This document shows, piece by piece, positions 20,050 to 30,827 of a stretch of DNA of 64,000 bases (the first letter of the stretch is position 1; the number at the start of each line of letters is the position of its first letter). Under the pieces are notes generated by a model. The model saw only the letters and a list, made by a program, of their open reading frames with translations, had not been told where the DNA came from and made no database searches. Source of the stretch: an uncultured Pelagibacteraceae bacterium (GTDB taxonomy: Bacteria; Pseudomonadota; Alphaproteobacteria; Pelagibacterales; Pelagibacteraceae); assembly GCA_902619835.1 (NCBI GenBank), contig CACNFS010000005.1, positions 1 to 64,000 of the forward strand. Reading direction: 5' to 3'. The position numbers were made by a program, and so were the translations under genes.

Positions 20050-20784
20050 ATGGAGTCGAAAAAAATAAGTCAAATATCTGTAAATATACCAAATTTTAGC
20101 GGACCTTTAGAAATCTTACTTGATCTAGCTAAAACACAAAAGGTAGATTTAGCTGAAATATCTATTACTGAGTTAGCAGATCAATTCCTAGAATTTATTA
20201 AAAACCACAAGGATTTGAATTTAGAGACAGCATCAGAGTTCTTGTTAATGGCCACTTGGCTTGCATATTTAAAATCAAAATTATTACTACCCGAAGATGA
20301 AGAAGATGACTTCAAAGCTTTAGAAGTAGCCGAAAAACTTAAATTACAACTAAAAAAATTAGAATTAATTCGAATACTTTCTGATCAAATGCTTCAGAAA
20401 AAGAGATTAGGTGTTCATATTTTTACAAGAGGAATGAAAGGCGGTATAAGGTCTATAAATACCCCGATTTATGATGTTTCACTTTATGAGCTTCTAAAAA
20501 CTTATTCAAGTATACAAATGCAAAAAACTTTTCAAAATATTAGTATACCAAAATTACCTGTATTTACTACAGAGGAGGGAATTAAGCTGATTAGAAAAAA
20601 TTTAGATAATATAGCTGATTGGAAAGAATTAATAAAATTAGTGCCAGAATTTTATCTTAATAATAAAATGAAAAGAACCGGTGTATCTGGGATTTTTGCT
20701 GCGAGTCTTGAACTAGCAAAAGAGGGAGTAATATCAATATCTCAGTCAAAATTATTTGACAAGTTAATGATTAAAAAATCGTAA
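20050..20784 (+). CDS. scpA: Segregation and condensation protein A
   Basis: FSGPLEILLDLAKTQKVDLAEISITELADQFLEFI, YLKSKLLLP. Confidence 0.94.
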   Translation: MESKKISQISVNIPNFSGPLEILLDLAKTQKVDLAEISITELADQFLEFIKNHKDLNLETASEFLLMATWLAYLKSKLLLPEDEEDDFKALEVAEKLKLQLKKLELIRILSDQMLQKKRLGVHIFTRGMKGGIRSINTPIYDVSLYELLKTYSSIQMQKTFQNISIPKLPVFTTEEGIKLIRKNLDNIADWKELIKLVPEFYLNNKMKRTGVSGIFAASLELAKEGVISISQSKLFDKLMIKKS

Positions 20785-21471
20785 ATGAAAAGCAAGAAAA
20801 AAAATAATATAATAGACTTCCCTAGTTCTCCGACTAAATTAGAGAGACAAGTCGAGGCAATACTTTTTGCAGCTTCAGAACCATTAGACATCGAAACAAT
20901 TGAAAAAAGAGTTCAAACAACAACAAATATTAAAAAAATTTTGGAAAATTTAAAAGAAATTTATAAAAAAAGAGGAATAAATTTAATTTGTATCAAAGGG
21001 AAATGGTCATTCAGGACCGCTGAAGACTTGTCAAAACTAATGGCCTTACAAAAATCTACTCATAAAAAATTATCTAAAGCCACCATTGAGACTCTTGCAA
21101 TAATTGTTTATCATCAACCAGTTACGCGATCTGAAATTGAAGAAATACGGGGGGTTTCATTTGCAACAAACACTTTGGAAATTTTATTAGAATTAAACTG
21201 GGTAAGACCAGCAGGAAGAAAAGAGGTTGTAGGGAAACCTATACAATATGCGACAACTGAAAATTTTTTAAATCATTTTAATATACAAAAATTGTCGGAT
21301 CTTCCTACAATTGATGAGTTGGGCTCAGCGGGTTTAATTGATACAGCTACTATTGATAAGTCAATTTTTGGTACCGGTAAATTCTTCAAAGAACAGTCTA
21401 TAGCTGAAAAACAGAATATTTATGAAGATATAGACGAGGCTATTAAAAAAACTACTGAAGAGGAGAAATAA
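20785..21471 (+). CDS. scpB: Segregation and condensation protein B
   Basis: VEAILFAASEPL, LSKATIETLAIIVYHQPVTRSEIEEIRGV. Confidence 0.94.
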   Translation: MKSKKKNNIIDFPSSPTKLERQVEAILFAASEPLDIETIEKRVQTTTNIKKILENLKEIYKKRGINLICIKGKWSFRTAEDLSKLMALQKSTHKKLSKATIETLAIIVYHQPVTRSEIEEIRGVSFATNTLEILLELNWVRPAGRKEVVGKPIQYATTENFLNHFNIQKLSDLPTIDELGSAGLIDTATIDKSIFGTGKFFKEQSIAEKQNIYEDIDEAIKKTTEEEK

Positions 21472-21513
21472 ATATATTTATTTAAGTCTTTTTTATGTAT
21501 ATATTTAATAATT

Positions 21514-21711
21514 ATGGGAATTAGTTTTTGGCAGATAGCCATTGTTGTTGTTTTGGTTGTTCTACTTTTTGGTAGAGGCAAGATATCAAGTTTAATGGGA
21601 GATGTAGCAAAAGGCATTAAGAGTTTTAAAAGAGGGATGTCTGACGACACGTCAACTAATAATCAAGATGACAATTCCAAGTCAGACAATTCCGATACTG
21701 AAAATAAATAA
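21514..21711 (+). CDS. tatA: Twin-arginine translocase subunit TatA
   Basis: 65 aa; [25 protein letters not shown]. Confidence 0.93.
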   Translation: MGISFWQIAIVVVLVVLLFGRGKISSLMGDVAKGIKSFKRGMSDDTSTNNQDDNSKSDNSDTENK

Positions 21712-21716
21712 TCAAA

Positions 21717-21953
21717 ATGCCTCAAATTGGATGGTTAGAGATTCTATCATTAGTAATTATTGCAATATTAGTGCTCGGTCCTAAAGAATTCCCAATAGCT
21801 TTAAAAAAAATTGGTTCTTATATTGGTAAGCTAAAAAATACTTTGAGGAATTTTCAAAATGAAGTTTCATCAGCAACAAAAGAAATTGATATTGATAAAG
21901 ATATAATTTCCAAAAAAGAAAAAACTCAAAAAGATTTAGATAAAAATGGGTGA
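21717..21953 (+). CDS. tatB: Twin-arginine translocase subunit TatB
   Basis: 78 aa; GWLEILSLVIIAILVLGPKEFP; between tatA and tatC. Confidence 0.9.
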   Translation: MPQIGWLEILSLVIIAILVLGPKEFPIALKKIGSYIGKLKNTLRNFQNEVSSATKEIDIDKDIISKKEKTQKDLDKNG

Positions 21954-22713
21954 AAATAATTCATTTACCAGCCATTTTGTAGAGTTACGTTCAAGGCTGC
22001 TTAACTCTATAATATTCATTTTTATAATTTTTATAATTTCCTATTTTTTTGCTGAAGATATTTATAATTTTTTAGTTGAGCCTTACTCTAATGCTGTAAA
22101 GGATGACCAGACTTCTAGGCGTCTAATTTTCACAGCATTACATGAAACATTTATAACTTATATTAAAGTTGCTTTTTTTTCTGCAATTTTTCTTGGAAGT
22201 CCAGTATTATTAATTCAAATTTACAAATTTATTGCACCAGGTCTATATAAAAACGAAAAAAATGCAATTCTTCCTTATTTGATTTGCACTCCTATACTTT
22301 TTTTACTAGGGGGTTTTATTGTTTATTTTTTAGTGATGCCTTTAGCAATAAAATTTTTTTTATCTTTTGAGACTTTAGGATCTGATACAAATTTACCGAT
22401 ACAACTTGAGGCAAAAGTAAATGAATATCTTTCATTAATAATGAGACTTATATTTGCTTTTGGTATAAGTTTTCAATTGCCAATTTTATTAAATTTATTA
22501 GCAAGAATCGGTGTGGTAAATTCAAAATATCTTAAAACAAGAAGAAGATATGTAATAGTAATAATTTTTGCTTTAGCTGCAATTTTAACACCACCTGACC
22601 CAATTACACAGGTCGGTCTAGCAATACCTTTGTTATTACTTTATGAATTATCTATATTTACAGTCAGATTTACAGAAAAGAAACAAGAAAAAGAAAATTT
22701 AAAAGATGCATAA
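21946..22713 (+). CDS. tatC: Twin-arginine translocase subunit TatC
   Basis: FTSHFVELRSRLLNS; multi-TM; RYVIVIIFALAAILTPPDPITQ. Confidence 0.95.
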   Translation: MGENNSFTSHFVELRSRLLNSIIFIFIIFIISYFFAEDIYNFLVEPYSNAVKDDQTSRRLIFTALHETFITYIKVAFFSAIFLGSPVLLIQIYKFIAPGLYKNEKNAILPYLICTPILFLLGGFIVYFLVMPLAIKFFLSFETLGSDTNLPIQLEAKVNEYLSLIMRLIFAFGISFQLPILLNLLARIGVVNSKYLKTRRRYVIVIIFALAAILTPPDPITQVGLAIPLLLLYELSIFTVRFTEKKQEKENLKDA

Positions 22714-23956
22714 TATTAAAGATTTGAGAAAAAATTTAAACCATTTTAAAAAAAAATTAAAAGATAGAAATTTTGATTTTAATATAAATTTATTTGAAAA
22801 ATTAGATGAAACAAATAGAAAATTAATTAGCGAAAAAGAAAAACTGGAGCAAGAAAAAAAAATATTATCTAAATCAAAAGATAAATCAAATTTTGAAAAA
22901 TCTAAAAAAATTTCAGAAAAAATTTTTCAAATTTCAATTGATCAAAATCTTTCCCAAAAAAAATTAGATGAATTAATGTATTTTATTCCTAATATAGCTT
23001 TAGATGATGTGCCAGTTGGAAATGATAAAAAATCGAATAAATTAATAGAAAAATTTGGCAATATTAAAAAATTTTCTTTCAAACCAAAATCTCATATAGA
23101 AATTGGTATAAAAAATAATCAAATTGACTTCGATACATCAATCAAATTATCAGGTTCTAGATTCGTAGTTCTAAAAAGCCAAATGGCTCTTCTTGAAAGA
23201 GCTCTGATAAATTTTATGTTAGATATACATACAACAGAATTCAATTATAACGAAATATCACCGCCATTAATTGTAAATGAAGATATCATGTTTGGAACTG
23301 GTCAGCTTCCTAAATTTGAAGCAGATCAATTTGAAATTAAATTTGAGAACTCTGATCAAAGAAAATTTCTTATCCCAACTGCTGAAGTTGTTTTAACAAA
23401 TTTAGTTAGGGATACAATTTTGCATAAAGATGAACTACCTTTAAGATTTGTAGCATCTACACCTTGCTTTCGTAAAGAAGCTGGAAGTTATGGAAAAGAC
23501 ACTAAAGGCATGATTAGACAACATCAATTTTATAAAGTTGAATTAGTAAGTATAATTGAACCTCAAAATTGTAATTTAGAACTAGATAGAATGTTAAGTT
23601 GTGCAAAAGAGATACTGAAAAGATTAGAAATCCCTTTTCAAACTGTATTACTATCTACTGGAGATATGGGTTTTAGTGCAGAAAAAACATATGATATTGA
23701 AGCATGGATTCCATCTGAAAACAAATATAGAGAAATCTCAAGTTGTTCATCATGCGGCACTTTTCAAGCTAGAAGAATGGACACAAAATATAAATTTAAA
23801 AATGAAAAAAATTTTGTAGGAACTTTAAATGGATCTGGTTTAGCGGTGGGCAGACTAATGATAGCATTGTTAGAAAATAATCAAAACGAAGATGGCTCAA
23901 TTAATATTCCAAATATCTTAAAAAAATATATGAATAATTTGGATAAAATTTCTTAA
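22706..23956 (+). CDS. serS: Seryl-tRNA synthetase
   Basis: 416 aa; ASTPCFRKEAGSYGKDTKGMIRQHQFYKVE, coiled-coil N-terminus. Confidence 0.96.
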   Translation: MHNIKDLRKNLNHFKKKLKDRNFDFNINLFEKLDETNRKLISEKEKLEQEKKILSKSKDKSNFEKSKKISEKIFQISIDQNLSQKKLDELMYFIPNIALDDVPVGNDKKSNKLIEKFGNIKKFSFKPKSHIEIGIKNNQIDFDTSIKLSGSRFVVLKSQMALLERALINFMLDIHTTEFNYNEISPPLIVNEDIMFGTGQLPKFEADQFEIKFENSDQRKFLIPTAEVVLTNLVRDTILHKDELPLRFVASTPCFRKEAGSYGKDTKGMIRQHQFYKVELVSIIEPQNCNLELDRMLSCAKEILKRLEIPFQTVLLSTGDMGFSAEKTYDIEAWIPSENKYREISSCSSCGTFQARRMDTKYKFKNEKNFVGTLNGSGLAVGRLMIALLENNQNEDGSINIPNILKKYMNNLDKIS

Positions 23957-24000
23957 AATTTAACTTGTTAATTTAATACATTTACTATAATTGTCTTTTC

Positions 24001-24285
24001 ATGAGTGGACAAGGAATAGCACAATTTATACCTCTAATATTAATATTTGTAATTTTTTACTTTTTCTTAATTAGACCTCAGCAAAAAAGAGTTAAGGATC
24101 ACAAAGCTATGGTTGAAGCACTTAAAAGGGGAGATGAAGTAATCACTTCTGGTGGCATAATAGGAGTGGTAGATCGCGTAATGGAAGATGATAGAATTGA
24201 AGTTATAATTGGTGAGGGAACAAAAGTTCAAATTATAAGATCTACGATTACAAGTTTGCTTAAAAAAGAAGTCGATAAGAAATAA
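24001..24285 (+). CDS. yajC: Preprotein translocase subunit YajC
   Basis: FYFFLIRPQQKRVKDHKAMVEALKRGDEVITSGGIIG; upstream of secD. Confidence 0.95.
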   Translation: MSGQGIAQFIPLILIFVIFYFFLIRPQQKRVKDHKAMVEALKRGDEVITSGGIIGVVDRVMEDDRIEVIIGEGTKVQIIRSTITSLLKKEVDKK

Positions 24286-24294
24286 TTCTTTTTT

Positions 24295-25839
24295 GTGTTA
24301 AATTTTTCAAAAATAAATATAATTTTAATTTATTTAATATTTATTCTTATTTCAATTTTTTCTATCTTAAATCTTCAAAATAAAGATAATGTTTTTATAG
24401 ATAAAAAGATCAACCTTGGATTAGATTTACAAGGCGGTTCCTATCTTTTACTAGAAATAAATTCTGACTCTCTTATAAAGGAAAAAATTCAATCTAAGGT
24501 TATTCCAATAAAAAAACTTCTTAAAGACAACAATTTAAGATATCAAGATTTTAAGATTAAAGATAAGACTTTATCTTTTAAAACTGATGATATTGAAAGA
24601 TTTAAATTATTTTTTTTTTCAAAAAAAGATAATCTAATAAATCCTTATATCGATAATTTCAGGTCATATGAATTAGATATTAACGAACTAGAAAATAATT
24701 ATATTGAAATTTTTTTTTCAAAATTTGGAATATTGACTATTAATAATTCAGCATTAAAACAATCTATTGAGATAGTAAGACGAAGGATAGATGATGTTGG
24801 AACAAAAGAACCTACAATACTTCAAAGAGGCGAAAAAAGAATATTGGTTGAATTGCCAGGTTTAAAAGATCCGGAGAGAATCAAAAAACTTTTAGGAAAA
24901 ACTGCACAACTTAATTTTAGATTAGTTAGCGAAAATTCAGAATTTGGTGTGGACGAACTTATTTCTGAAACAGGTGAAATGCTAAAAATTAGTAAAAGAA
25001 TAGTAATGAGCGGTGAAAATTTAATCGATGCTCAGCCCAGTATTCAGAATCAACAAAACGAACCTACTGTATCTTTTAGTTTAGATAGACTTGGAGCACA
25101 AAAATTTGGAAGAGCAACAACTGACAATGTTGGTAAAAGATTAGCAATTGTTCTTGACGGAAAAATAATCAGTGCGCCCAATATTAATGAACCAATTACA
25201 TCTGGGAATGGAATGATATCTGGGAATTTTAGCTTCCAAGAGGCTACAGACTTAGCTTTATTGCTACGATCAGGAGCTTTACCAACGCCACTAGATATTG
25301 TTGAAGAAAGAACAGTGGGTCCCGATCTAGGCGAGGACTCCATAAGATCAGGTATAATATCTCTTATAGTAGGATTTATTTTAGTAATTTTATTTATGTT
25401 TTATAAATATAGAATATTTGGCTTAATCGCTAATATAGCTTTAATTTCAAACTTATTAATGTTGGCTGGTGTTTTAACTATATTAGAAGCAACATTAACT
25501 TTACCAGGTATTGCAGGTATAATCTTAACAGTAGGTATGGCAGTTGATGCTAACGTTCTTGTATTTGAAAGAATTAAAGAGGAACTAAAAACAGAAAAAT
25601 CAATAATACATGCTTTTGACACTGGTTATTCCAAAGCAAAAATTACTGTATTAGATGCTAATATTACAACACTCATAGCAGCAGCTATTCTCTTTGCTTT
25701 TGGCTCTGGTCCAGTAAAAGGCTTTGCAATAACACTAGGTATTGGAATAATTACCACGCTCTTCTCGGCATATTTCCTAGCGAGACATTTAACATCGCTG
25801 ATAGTCTTAAGAAATAATAATAAAGAAATTAAGATATGA
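24295..25839 (+). CDS. secD: Protein translocase subunit SecD (GTG start)
   Basis: LGLDLQGGSYLLLE, GMAVDANVLVFERIKEEL. Confidence 0.95.
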   Translation: MLNFSKINIILIYLIFILISIFSILNLQNKDNVFIDKKINLGLDLQGGSYLLLEINSDSLIKEKIQSKVIPIKKLLKDNNLRYQDFKIKDKTLSFKTDDIERFKLFFFSKKDNLINPYIDNFRSYELDINELENNYIEIFFSKFGILTINNSALKQSIEIVRRRIDDVGTKEPTILQRGEKRILVELPGLKDPERIKKLLGKTAQLNFRLVSENSEFGVDELISETGEMLKISKRIVMSGENLIDAQPSIQNQQNEPTVSFSLDRLGAQKFGRATTDNVGKRLAIVLDGKIISAPNINEPITSGNGMISGNFSFQEATDLALLLRSGALPTPLDIVEERTVGPDLGEDSIRSGIISLIVGFILVILFMFYKYRIFGLIANIALISNLLMLAGVLTILEATLTLPGIAGIILTVGMAVDANVLVFERIKEELKTEKSIIHAFDTGYSKAKITVLDANITTLIAAAILFAFGSGPVKGFAITLGIGIITTLFSAYFLARHLTSLIVLRNNNKEIKI

Positions 25840-26744
25840 TAAATACAAACTTAAATTTTGTCTCAAAGTTCAAAAAAGCTAATATAGCTTCAATCACAAT
25901 CTTTTTATTAAGTGTTATTTTTATCACATTTAAAGGTCTAAATTTTGGAATTGATTTTAAGGGTGGAACTTTGATTGAGCTAAGAACAGATACAAATATT
26001 AAAGCATCTTCTATAAGAGAGACTTTAAATTTTATGGAACTAGGCGATGTCAATGTTAAAAGATTTGGTAAAGAAGGTGATTACTTAATTAAAGTCGAAC
26101 AAAAAGAAGTCAACAACAATAAACTTATCCCGGAAATTAAAAATAAATTAACAAATAAATTAAATGCAGAAATTGATTTTAGAAGAGTTGAAAATGTTGG
26201 CCCTAAAGTAAGTTCAGAATTATTGAAGTCATCAATAATAGCTATTTCTTTAGCATTAGCTGCTATGCTTTTTTATATATGGATAAGATTTGAATGGCAG
26301 TTTAGTGTTGGTTCTATAGTAGCTTTATTTCATGATGTGATAATTACTTTAGGTATATTTTCTGTTTTATCTTTAGAAATTAATCTTTCGATAATAGCAG
26401 CAGTTCTTACAATAGTTGGATATTCAATGAATGATACTGTTGTAATTTACGATAGAATTAGAGAAAATTTATCTAAATATACCAAAATTAGCATAAGTGA
26501 TATTGCAAATTTATCTATTAACGAAACACTTGCAAGGACGATAATAACTTCCATTACAACTTTGCTTGCCTTATTCTCAATTTATATTTTAGGAGGCGAG
26601 ATTTTGAGAGGTTTTTCTTTTGCGATGATTTTAGGTGTAATTATTGGTACTTACTCATCAATATTCGTAGCATCACCAATTTTAAAACTATTAAAAGTAA
26701 GTTCTAAAACTCTAGAAAAAGTTGACGAAAAAATTATACCCTGA
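25836..26744 (+). CDS. secF: Protein translocase subunit SecF
   Basis: GIDFKGGTLIELR, GYSMNDTVVIYDRIRENL. Confidence 0.95.
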   Translation: MINTNLNFVSKFKKANIASITIFLLSVIFITFKGLNFGIDFKGGTLIELRTDTNIKASSIRETLNFMELGDVNVKRFGKEGDYLIKVEQKEVNNNKLIPEIKNKLTNKLNAEIDFRRVENVGPKVSSELLKSSIIAISLALAAMLFYIWIRFEWQFSVGSIVALFHDVIITLGIFSVLSLEINLSIIAAVLTIVGYSMNDTVVIYDRIRENLSKYTKISISDIANLSINETLARTIITSITTLLALFSIYILGGEILRGFSFAMILGVIIGTYSSIFVASPILKLLKVSSKTLEKVDEKIIP

Positions 26745-26752
26745 ATAAGAAA

Positions 26753-27355
26753 TTAATATAAATTTTGTGCTGCAACCATAGATAATAACATCGGAAAAGA
26801 TAAGAGGGTATTTGCTCTTGAAAACATCATAGCAGTTTTTGCAGATTTAGCTTTCTCCTCAGGATCACAATCAATTATTCCCAATGCTTTCTTTTGATTT
26901 GGCCAAATTACAAACCAGACATTATAGGCCATAATAATTCCTAACCACATTCCAATTCCAATAGCGGTTGATTTAGGATCACCAGCACCTATCCCTAAAG
27001 TCATTGCCTGGTGAACATAACCCTGAAGATATGATACTATCAAACCAGTTATAATAGTTCCTAATGCTGCCCATCTGAACCAAAATAAAGCTTTTGGGGC
27101 AATTACCTTACCTATTGCAGGTTTTTGCTCATCCGGAATGTTTGGCATCGAGGGTATTTGAACAAAATTAAAGTACCACAATAAACCTATCCACATAATT
27201 CCAGTTAAAACGTGTAAATATCGAAAAAACCAGCTCAGAAAATATCTATCGAATGCAAACCCGTCTCCGAAAAAATGTAAACCTAATAAAAGCAATATAG
27301 CTATTCCTAAAGACAAATGAACAGTTGCAGAGAGAGATTTTAAAATGTTTGTCAT
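26753..27355 (-). CDS. PuuD-like urate hydroxylase membrane-domain protein (no cytochrome c domain)
   Basis: 200 aa; RYLHVLTGIMWIGLLWYFNFVQIP; multi-TM. Confidence 0.72.
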   Translation of the reverse strand: MTNILKSLSATVHLSLGIAILLLLGLHFFGDGFAFDRYFLSWFFRYLHVLTGIMWIGLLWYFNFVQIPSMPNIPDEQKPAIGKVIAPKALFWFRWAALGTIITGLIVSYLQGYVHQAMTLGIGAGDPKSTAIGIGMWLGIIMAYNVWFVIWPNQKKALGIIDCDPEEKAKSAKTAMMFSRANTLLSFPMLLSMVAAQNLY

Positions 27356-27382
27356 GATTCTATTATAACATAAATTTTACTT

Positions 27383-30262
27383 TTAAGCAGTTTTTTTCAT
27401 TGAACCATTTCCAATTATTTCTTTAATAAATCTGCCAGTATAGCTATCTTTATTGGTTGAAACTTTTTCAGGAGTTCCTTCTGCAATAATTTTTCCACCA
27501 TTAATTCCACCTTCTGGGCCCATATCTATTATATGGTCAGCAGTCTTTATCACATCTAAATTGTGTTCAATCACAACTACAGTATTCCCAGTACTTGCAA
27601 AAGCTTGCAATATTTCTAATAATTTTTTTATATCATGGGAATGTAATCCGGTTGTAGGTTCATCTAAAATATATAGAGTTCTTCCAGTTGGTCTTTTAGA
27701 AAGTTCTTTAGCCAATTTAATTCTTTGAGCTTCTCCACCAGATAATGTTGTAGCTTGCTGGCCAATTTTCATATAGCCTAGTCCTACGTGTTTTAAAGTT
27801 ATTAGTTTAGATTTTATATTCTGAATATTTTCAAAAAATTCACAACCTTCCTCGACTGTCATATCAAGAATATCAGCAATATTTTTACCTTTAAATCTTA
27901 TTTCAAGAGTTTCACGATTATACCTTGCTCCTTTGCATGTATCGCAAGGTATAAATACATCAGGCAAAAAATGCATTTCATAAGTTAAAACACCATCTCC
28001 CTCACAAGTTTCGCACCTTCCTCCCTTAACATTAAATGAATATCTTCCAACTTTATATCCTCTGGCTTTTGACTCTGGTAATCCAGCAAACCATTCTCTA
28101 ATTGGTCCAAATGCACCGGTGTACGTTGCTGGATTTGATCTTGGAGTTCTTCCAATCGGAGACTGATCAATATCAATTATTTTATCGATAAGTTCTGTGC
28201 CCTTGAAACCAGTAAAGGCTTTTGGAACTTTACGACTTTTATTCTTATTCAACATTAAATTAAACGCGTTATACAAAGTATGAAGAATTAAAGTCGATTT
28301 TCCACTACCTGAAACCCCTGTAACACAAGTAAATGTACCTACAGGTATCTTTAAATTCACTTTTTTCAAATTATTTCCAGTTGCACCATTAATTTCTATG
28401 AATCTTCCATTTTTAGCTGATCTTCTTTTTTTTGGCACTGGAATAAATTTTTTTCCAGATAAATAATCTCCTGTAATACTATTTTCATTATCTATGATTT
28501 GTTTTACCTCACCCTCAGCAACTATTTTACCACCTCTAAGGCCTGCCTCTGGCCCGATATCTATTATGTGATCAGAGCTTTCCATAGTTTCAATATCATG
28601 TTCAACAACTATTACAGTATTTCCTAAGTCTCTTAATTTTTTAAGTGCTGTAATTAATTTTTTGTTATCTCTTTGATGTAAACCAATAGATGGTTCATCT
28701 AAAACATATAGAACTCCAGTTAATCCTGAGCCGATTTGAGAAGCTAACCTAATTCTTTGGGCCTCTCCACCTGACAATGTTCCTGACTCTCTTGATAAAG
28801 TTAAATAGTTTAAACCGACATTAAGCAGAAAATTGAGTCTTTCATTAATTTCTTTAAGTATATGTTGAGCTATTTTATTCTCTTTTTCATTTAACACATT
28901 TTCTAAACTTGAAAACCATTTTTGAGCTAAATCAATAGATTTTTCAGTAACTTGACTTATATTTAAATTGTTAATTTTAACACATAACGCTTCATCTTTT
29001 AATCTCATTCCATTACATTTTTCACAATCTGTTTCACTTTGATATTGTGAAATTTCTTCTCTTTTCCATTCACTATCTGTCTCAAGATATCTTCTTTCAA
29101 GATTGTTAATAACACCTTCAAATGTTTTTTTTGTGGTATAAGACTCATATCCATCATCATAAGTAAACTTAATTTCTTCATCATCTGAACCATATAAAAT
29201 TATATCTTGTATTTTTTTTGGAATTTTTTTCCAAGAATCAGACATAGATATTTTATAATGTTTAGCTATCGAGGAAAGAGTTTGTGCGTAATACAAAGAA
29301 GTAGATTTAGACCAAGGTTCAATTACCCCATCTTGAAGACTTTTTTTGGGATCAGAAATTACTAAATTTGGATCTACATTAAGGTTGTGTCCAATACCTT
29401 CACATTCCTCACAGGCTCCATAAGGTGAATTGAATGAAAATAACCTTGGTTCAATTTCTTCAATAGTAAAACCACTTTCTGGGCAAGAAAATTTAGAGGA
29501 GAAAGTAATTGATTCCTTTTTTCTAAATTTTTTTGGTAAAGTTTCATTTTCATATTCTACTACAAGCAATCCATCAGAAAGGTTAATTGCTGTTTCAACA
29601 CTATCCGCTAATCTATTGCCTAAATTTGAATTTAAAATAATTCTATCGACTATTATTGAAATATCATGTTTTATCTTCTTATTAAGATCTGGAAATTCAT
29701 CAATATTAAGATATTTGCCATCTACCTTGATTTTAGAAAAACCTCTTTTTTTATAATTTAAAATTTCTTTTTTATACTCACCTTTTCTTCCCCTTACAAT
29801 TGGTGCTAAAATGAAAATAGTATTATTTTTTGGAAGTTTTTTTATCTTATCAACCATTTCAGAAATAGACTGTGATTTAATAGGTTTTCCTGTAAATGGA
29901 GAATAGGGAACACCTACTCTTGCAAATAAAACTCTCATATAATCGTATATTTCAGTTACTGTTGCTACAGTTGACCTTGGATTTTTTGATGTATTTTTTT
30001 GTTCAATTGAAATTGCTGGACTTAATCCTTCTATAAAATCCACATTGGGTTTTTTCATCTTATCTAGAAACTGCCTTGCATACGATGATAAACTTTCAAC
30101 ATATCTTCTTTGCCCCTCAGCATATATTGTATCAAATGCTAAAGACGATTTTCCTGATCCCGACAGCCCTGTAATCACTACTAATTTCTCTTTTGGAATT
30201 TCTAGAGAAACATTTTTTAAATTGTGTTCTTTGGCGCCTTTTACAACGATTTTTTTCAACAT
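27383..30262 (-). CDS. uvrA: Excinuclease ABC subunit A
   Basis: 959 aa; tandem ABC domains, [43 protein letters not shown] zinc motif. Confidence 0.98.
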   Translation of the reverse strand: MLKKIVVKGAKEHNLKNVSLEIPKEKLVVITGLSGSGKSSLAFDTIYAEGQRRYVESLSSYARQFLDKMKKPNVDFIEGLSPAISIEQKNTSKNPRSTVATVTEIYDYMRVLFARVGVPYSPFTGKPIKSQSISEMVDKIKKLPKNNTIFILAPIVRGRKGEYKKEILNYKKRGFSKIKVDGKYLNIDEFPDLNKKIKHDISIIVDRIILNSNLGNRLADSVETAINLSDGLLVVEYENETLPKKFRKKESITFSSKFSCPESGFTIEEIEPRLFSFNSPYGACEECEGIGHNLNVDPNLVISDPKKSLQDGVIEPWSKSTSLYYAQTLSSIAKHYKISMSDSWKKIPKKIQDIILYGSDDEEIKFTYDDGYESYTTKKTFEGVINNLERRYLETDSEWKREEISQYQSETDCEKCNGMRLKDEALCVKINNLNISQVTEKSIDLAQKWFSSLENVLNEKENKIAQHILKEINERLNFLLNVGLNYLTLSRESGTLSGGEAQRIRLASQIGSGLTGVLYVLDEPSIGLHQRDNKKLITALKKLRDLGNTVIVVEHDIETMESSDHIIDIGPEAGLRGGKIVAEGEVKQIIDNENSITGDYLSGKKFIPVPKKRRSAKNGRFIEINGATGNNLKKVNLKIPVGTFTCVTGVSGSGKSTLILHTLYNAFNLMLNKNKSRKVPKAFTGFKGTELIDKIIDIDQSPIGRTPRSNPATYTGAFGPIREWFAGLPESKARGYKVGRYSFNVKGGRCETCEGDGVLTYEMHFLPDVFIPCDTCKGARYNRETLEIRFKGKNIADILDMTVEEGCEFFENIQNIKSKLITLKHVGLGYMKIGQQATTLSGGEAQRIKLAKELSKRPTGRTLYILDEPTTGLHSHDIKKLLEILQAFASTGNTVVVIEHNLDVIKTADHIIDMGPEGGINGGKIIAEGTPEKVSTNKDSYTGRFIKEIIGNGSMKKTA

Positions 30263-30362
30263 TTTTTTTCCATCAAATAATAATCAACTTATCTTTACTT
30301 ATCAAATATGATATAAAATTAAGACTTTTAATATTATAAAATCAAAATTTATTCAAAATATT

Positions 30363-30821
30363 ATGGCAGGAAGTTTAAATAAAGTACAATTAATAGGTCG
30401 TTTAGGCGCAGACCCTGAAATTAAGCAAATGGTAAATGGCAAGAGTGTAGCTAGATTAAGTATAGCCACAAGCCAGTCTTGGAAAGATAAGTCCAGCGGT
30501 GAAAGAAAGGAAAAAACTGAATGGCATAGAGTAGTAATATTTAATGAAGGACTTATTAATGTTGTTCAGCAGTATGTAAAGAAAGGTGCGAATGTGTACA
30601 TAGAGGGGCAATTAAGTACTAGAAAATGGAAAGATGAGTCTTCAGGACAAGATAAATATTCAACTGAAATAGTTCTACAAGGTTATAATTCAAGTTTAAC
30701 AATGCTAGATAGCAAAAATAGTGGAAACAATTCTAATTTGGTATCAGAAAATAAAAGCTCACTTCCAAATGATAATTTAAATCAGGACAATTCCGACCTG
30801 GATGATGAAATTCCTTTTTAA
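30363..30821 (+). CDS. ssb: Single-stranded DNA-binding protein
   Basis: 152 aa; [16 protein letters not shown]; acidic tail DLDDEIPF. Confidence 0.97.
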   Translation: MAGSLNKVQLIGRLGADPEIKQMVNGKSVARLSIATSQSWKDKSSGERKEKTEWHRVVIFNEGLINVVQQYVKKGANVYIEGQLSTRKWKDESSGQDKYSTEIVLQGYNSSLTMLDSKNSGNNSNLVSENKSSLPNDNLNQDNSDLDDEIPF

Positions 30822-30827
30822 ATTCTT

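Noticed and set aside
21466-21483. 18-bp AT-only palindrome AAATAAATATATTTATTT at the scpB stop codon
   Set aside because: Perfect, but A/T only in a very AT-rich genome with no T-tract or GC stem; not distinguishable from chance.
29430-29756. 108-aa plus-strand ORF
   Set aside because: Antisense to uvrA.
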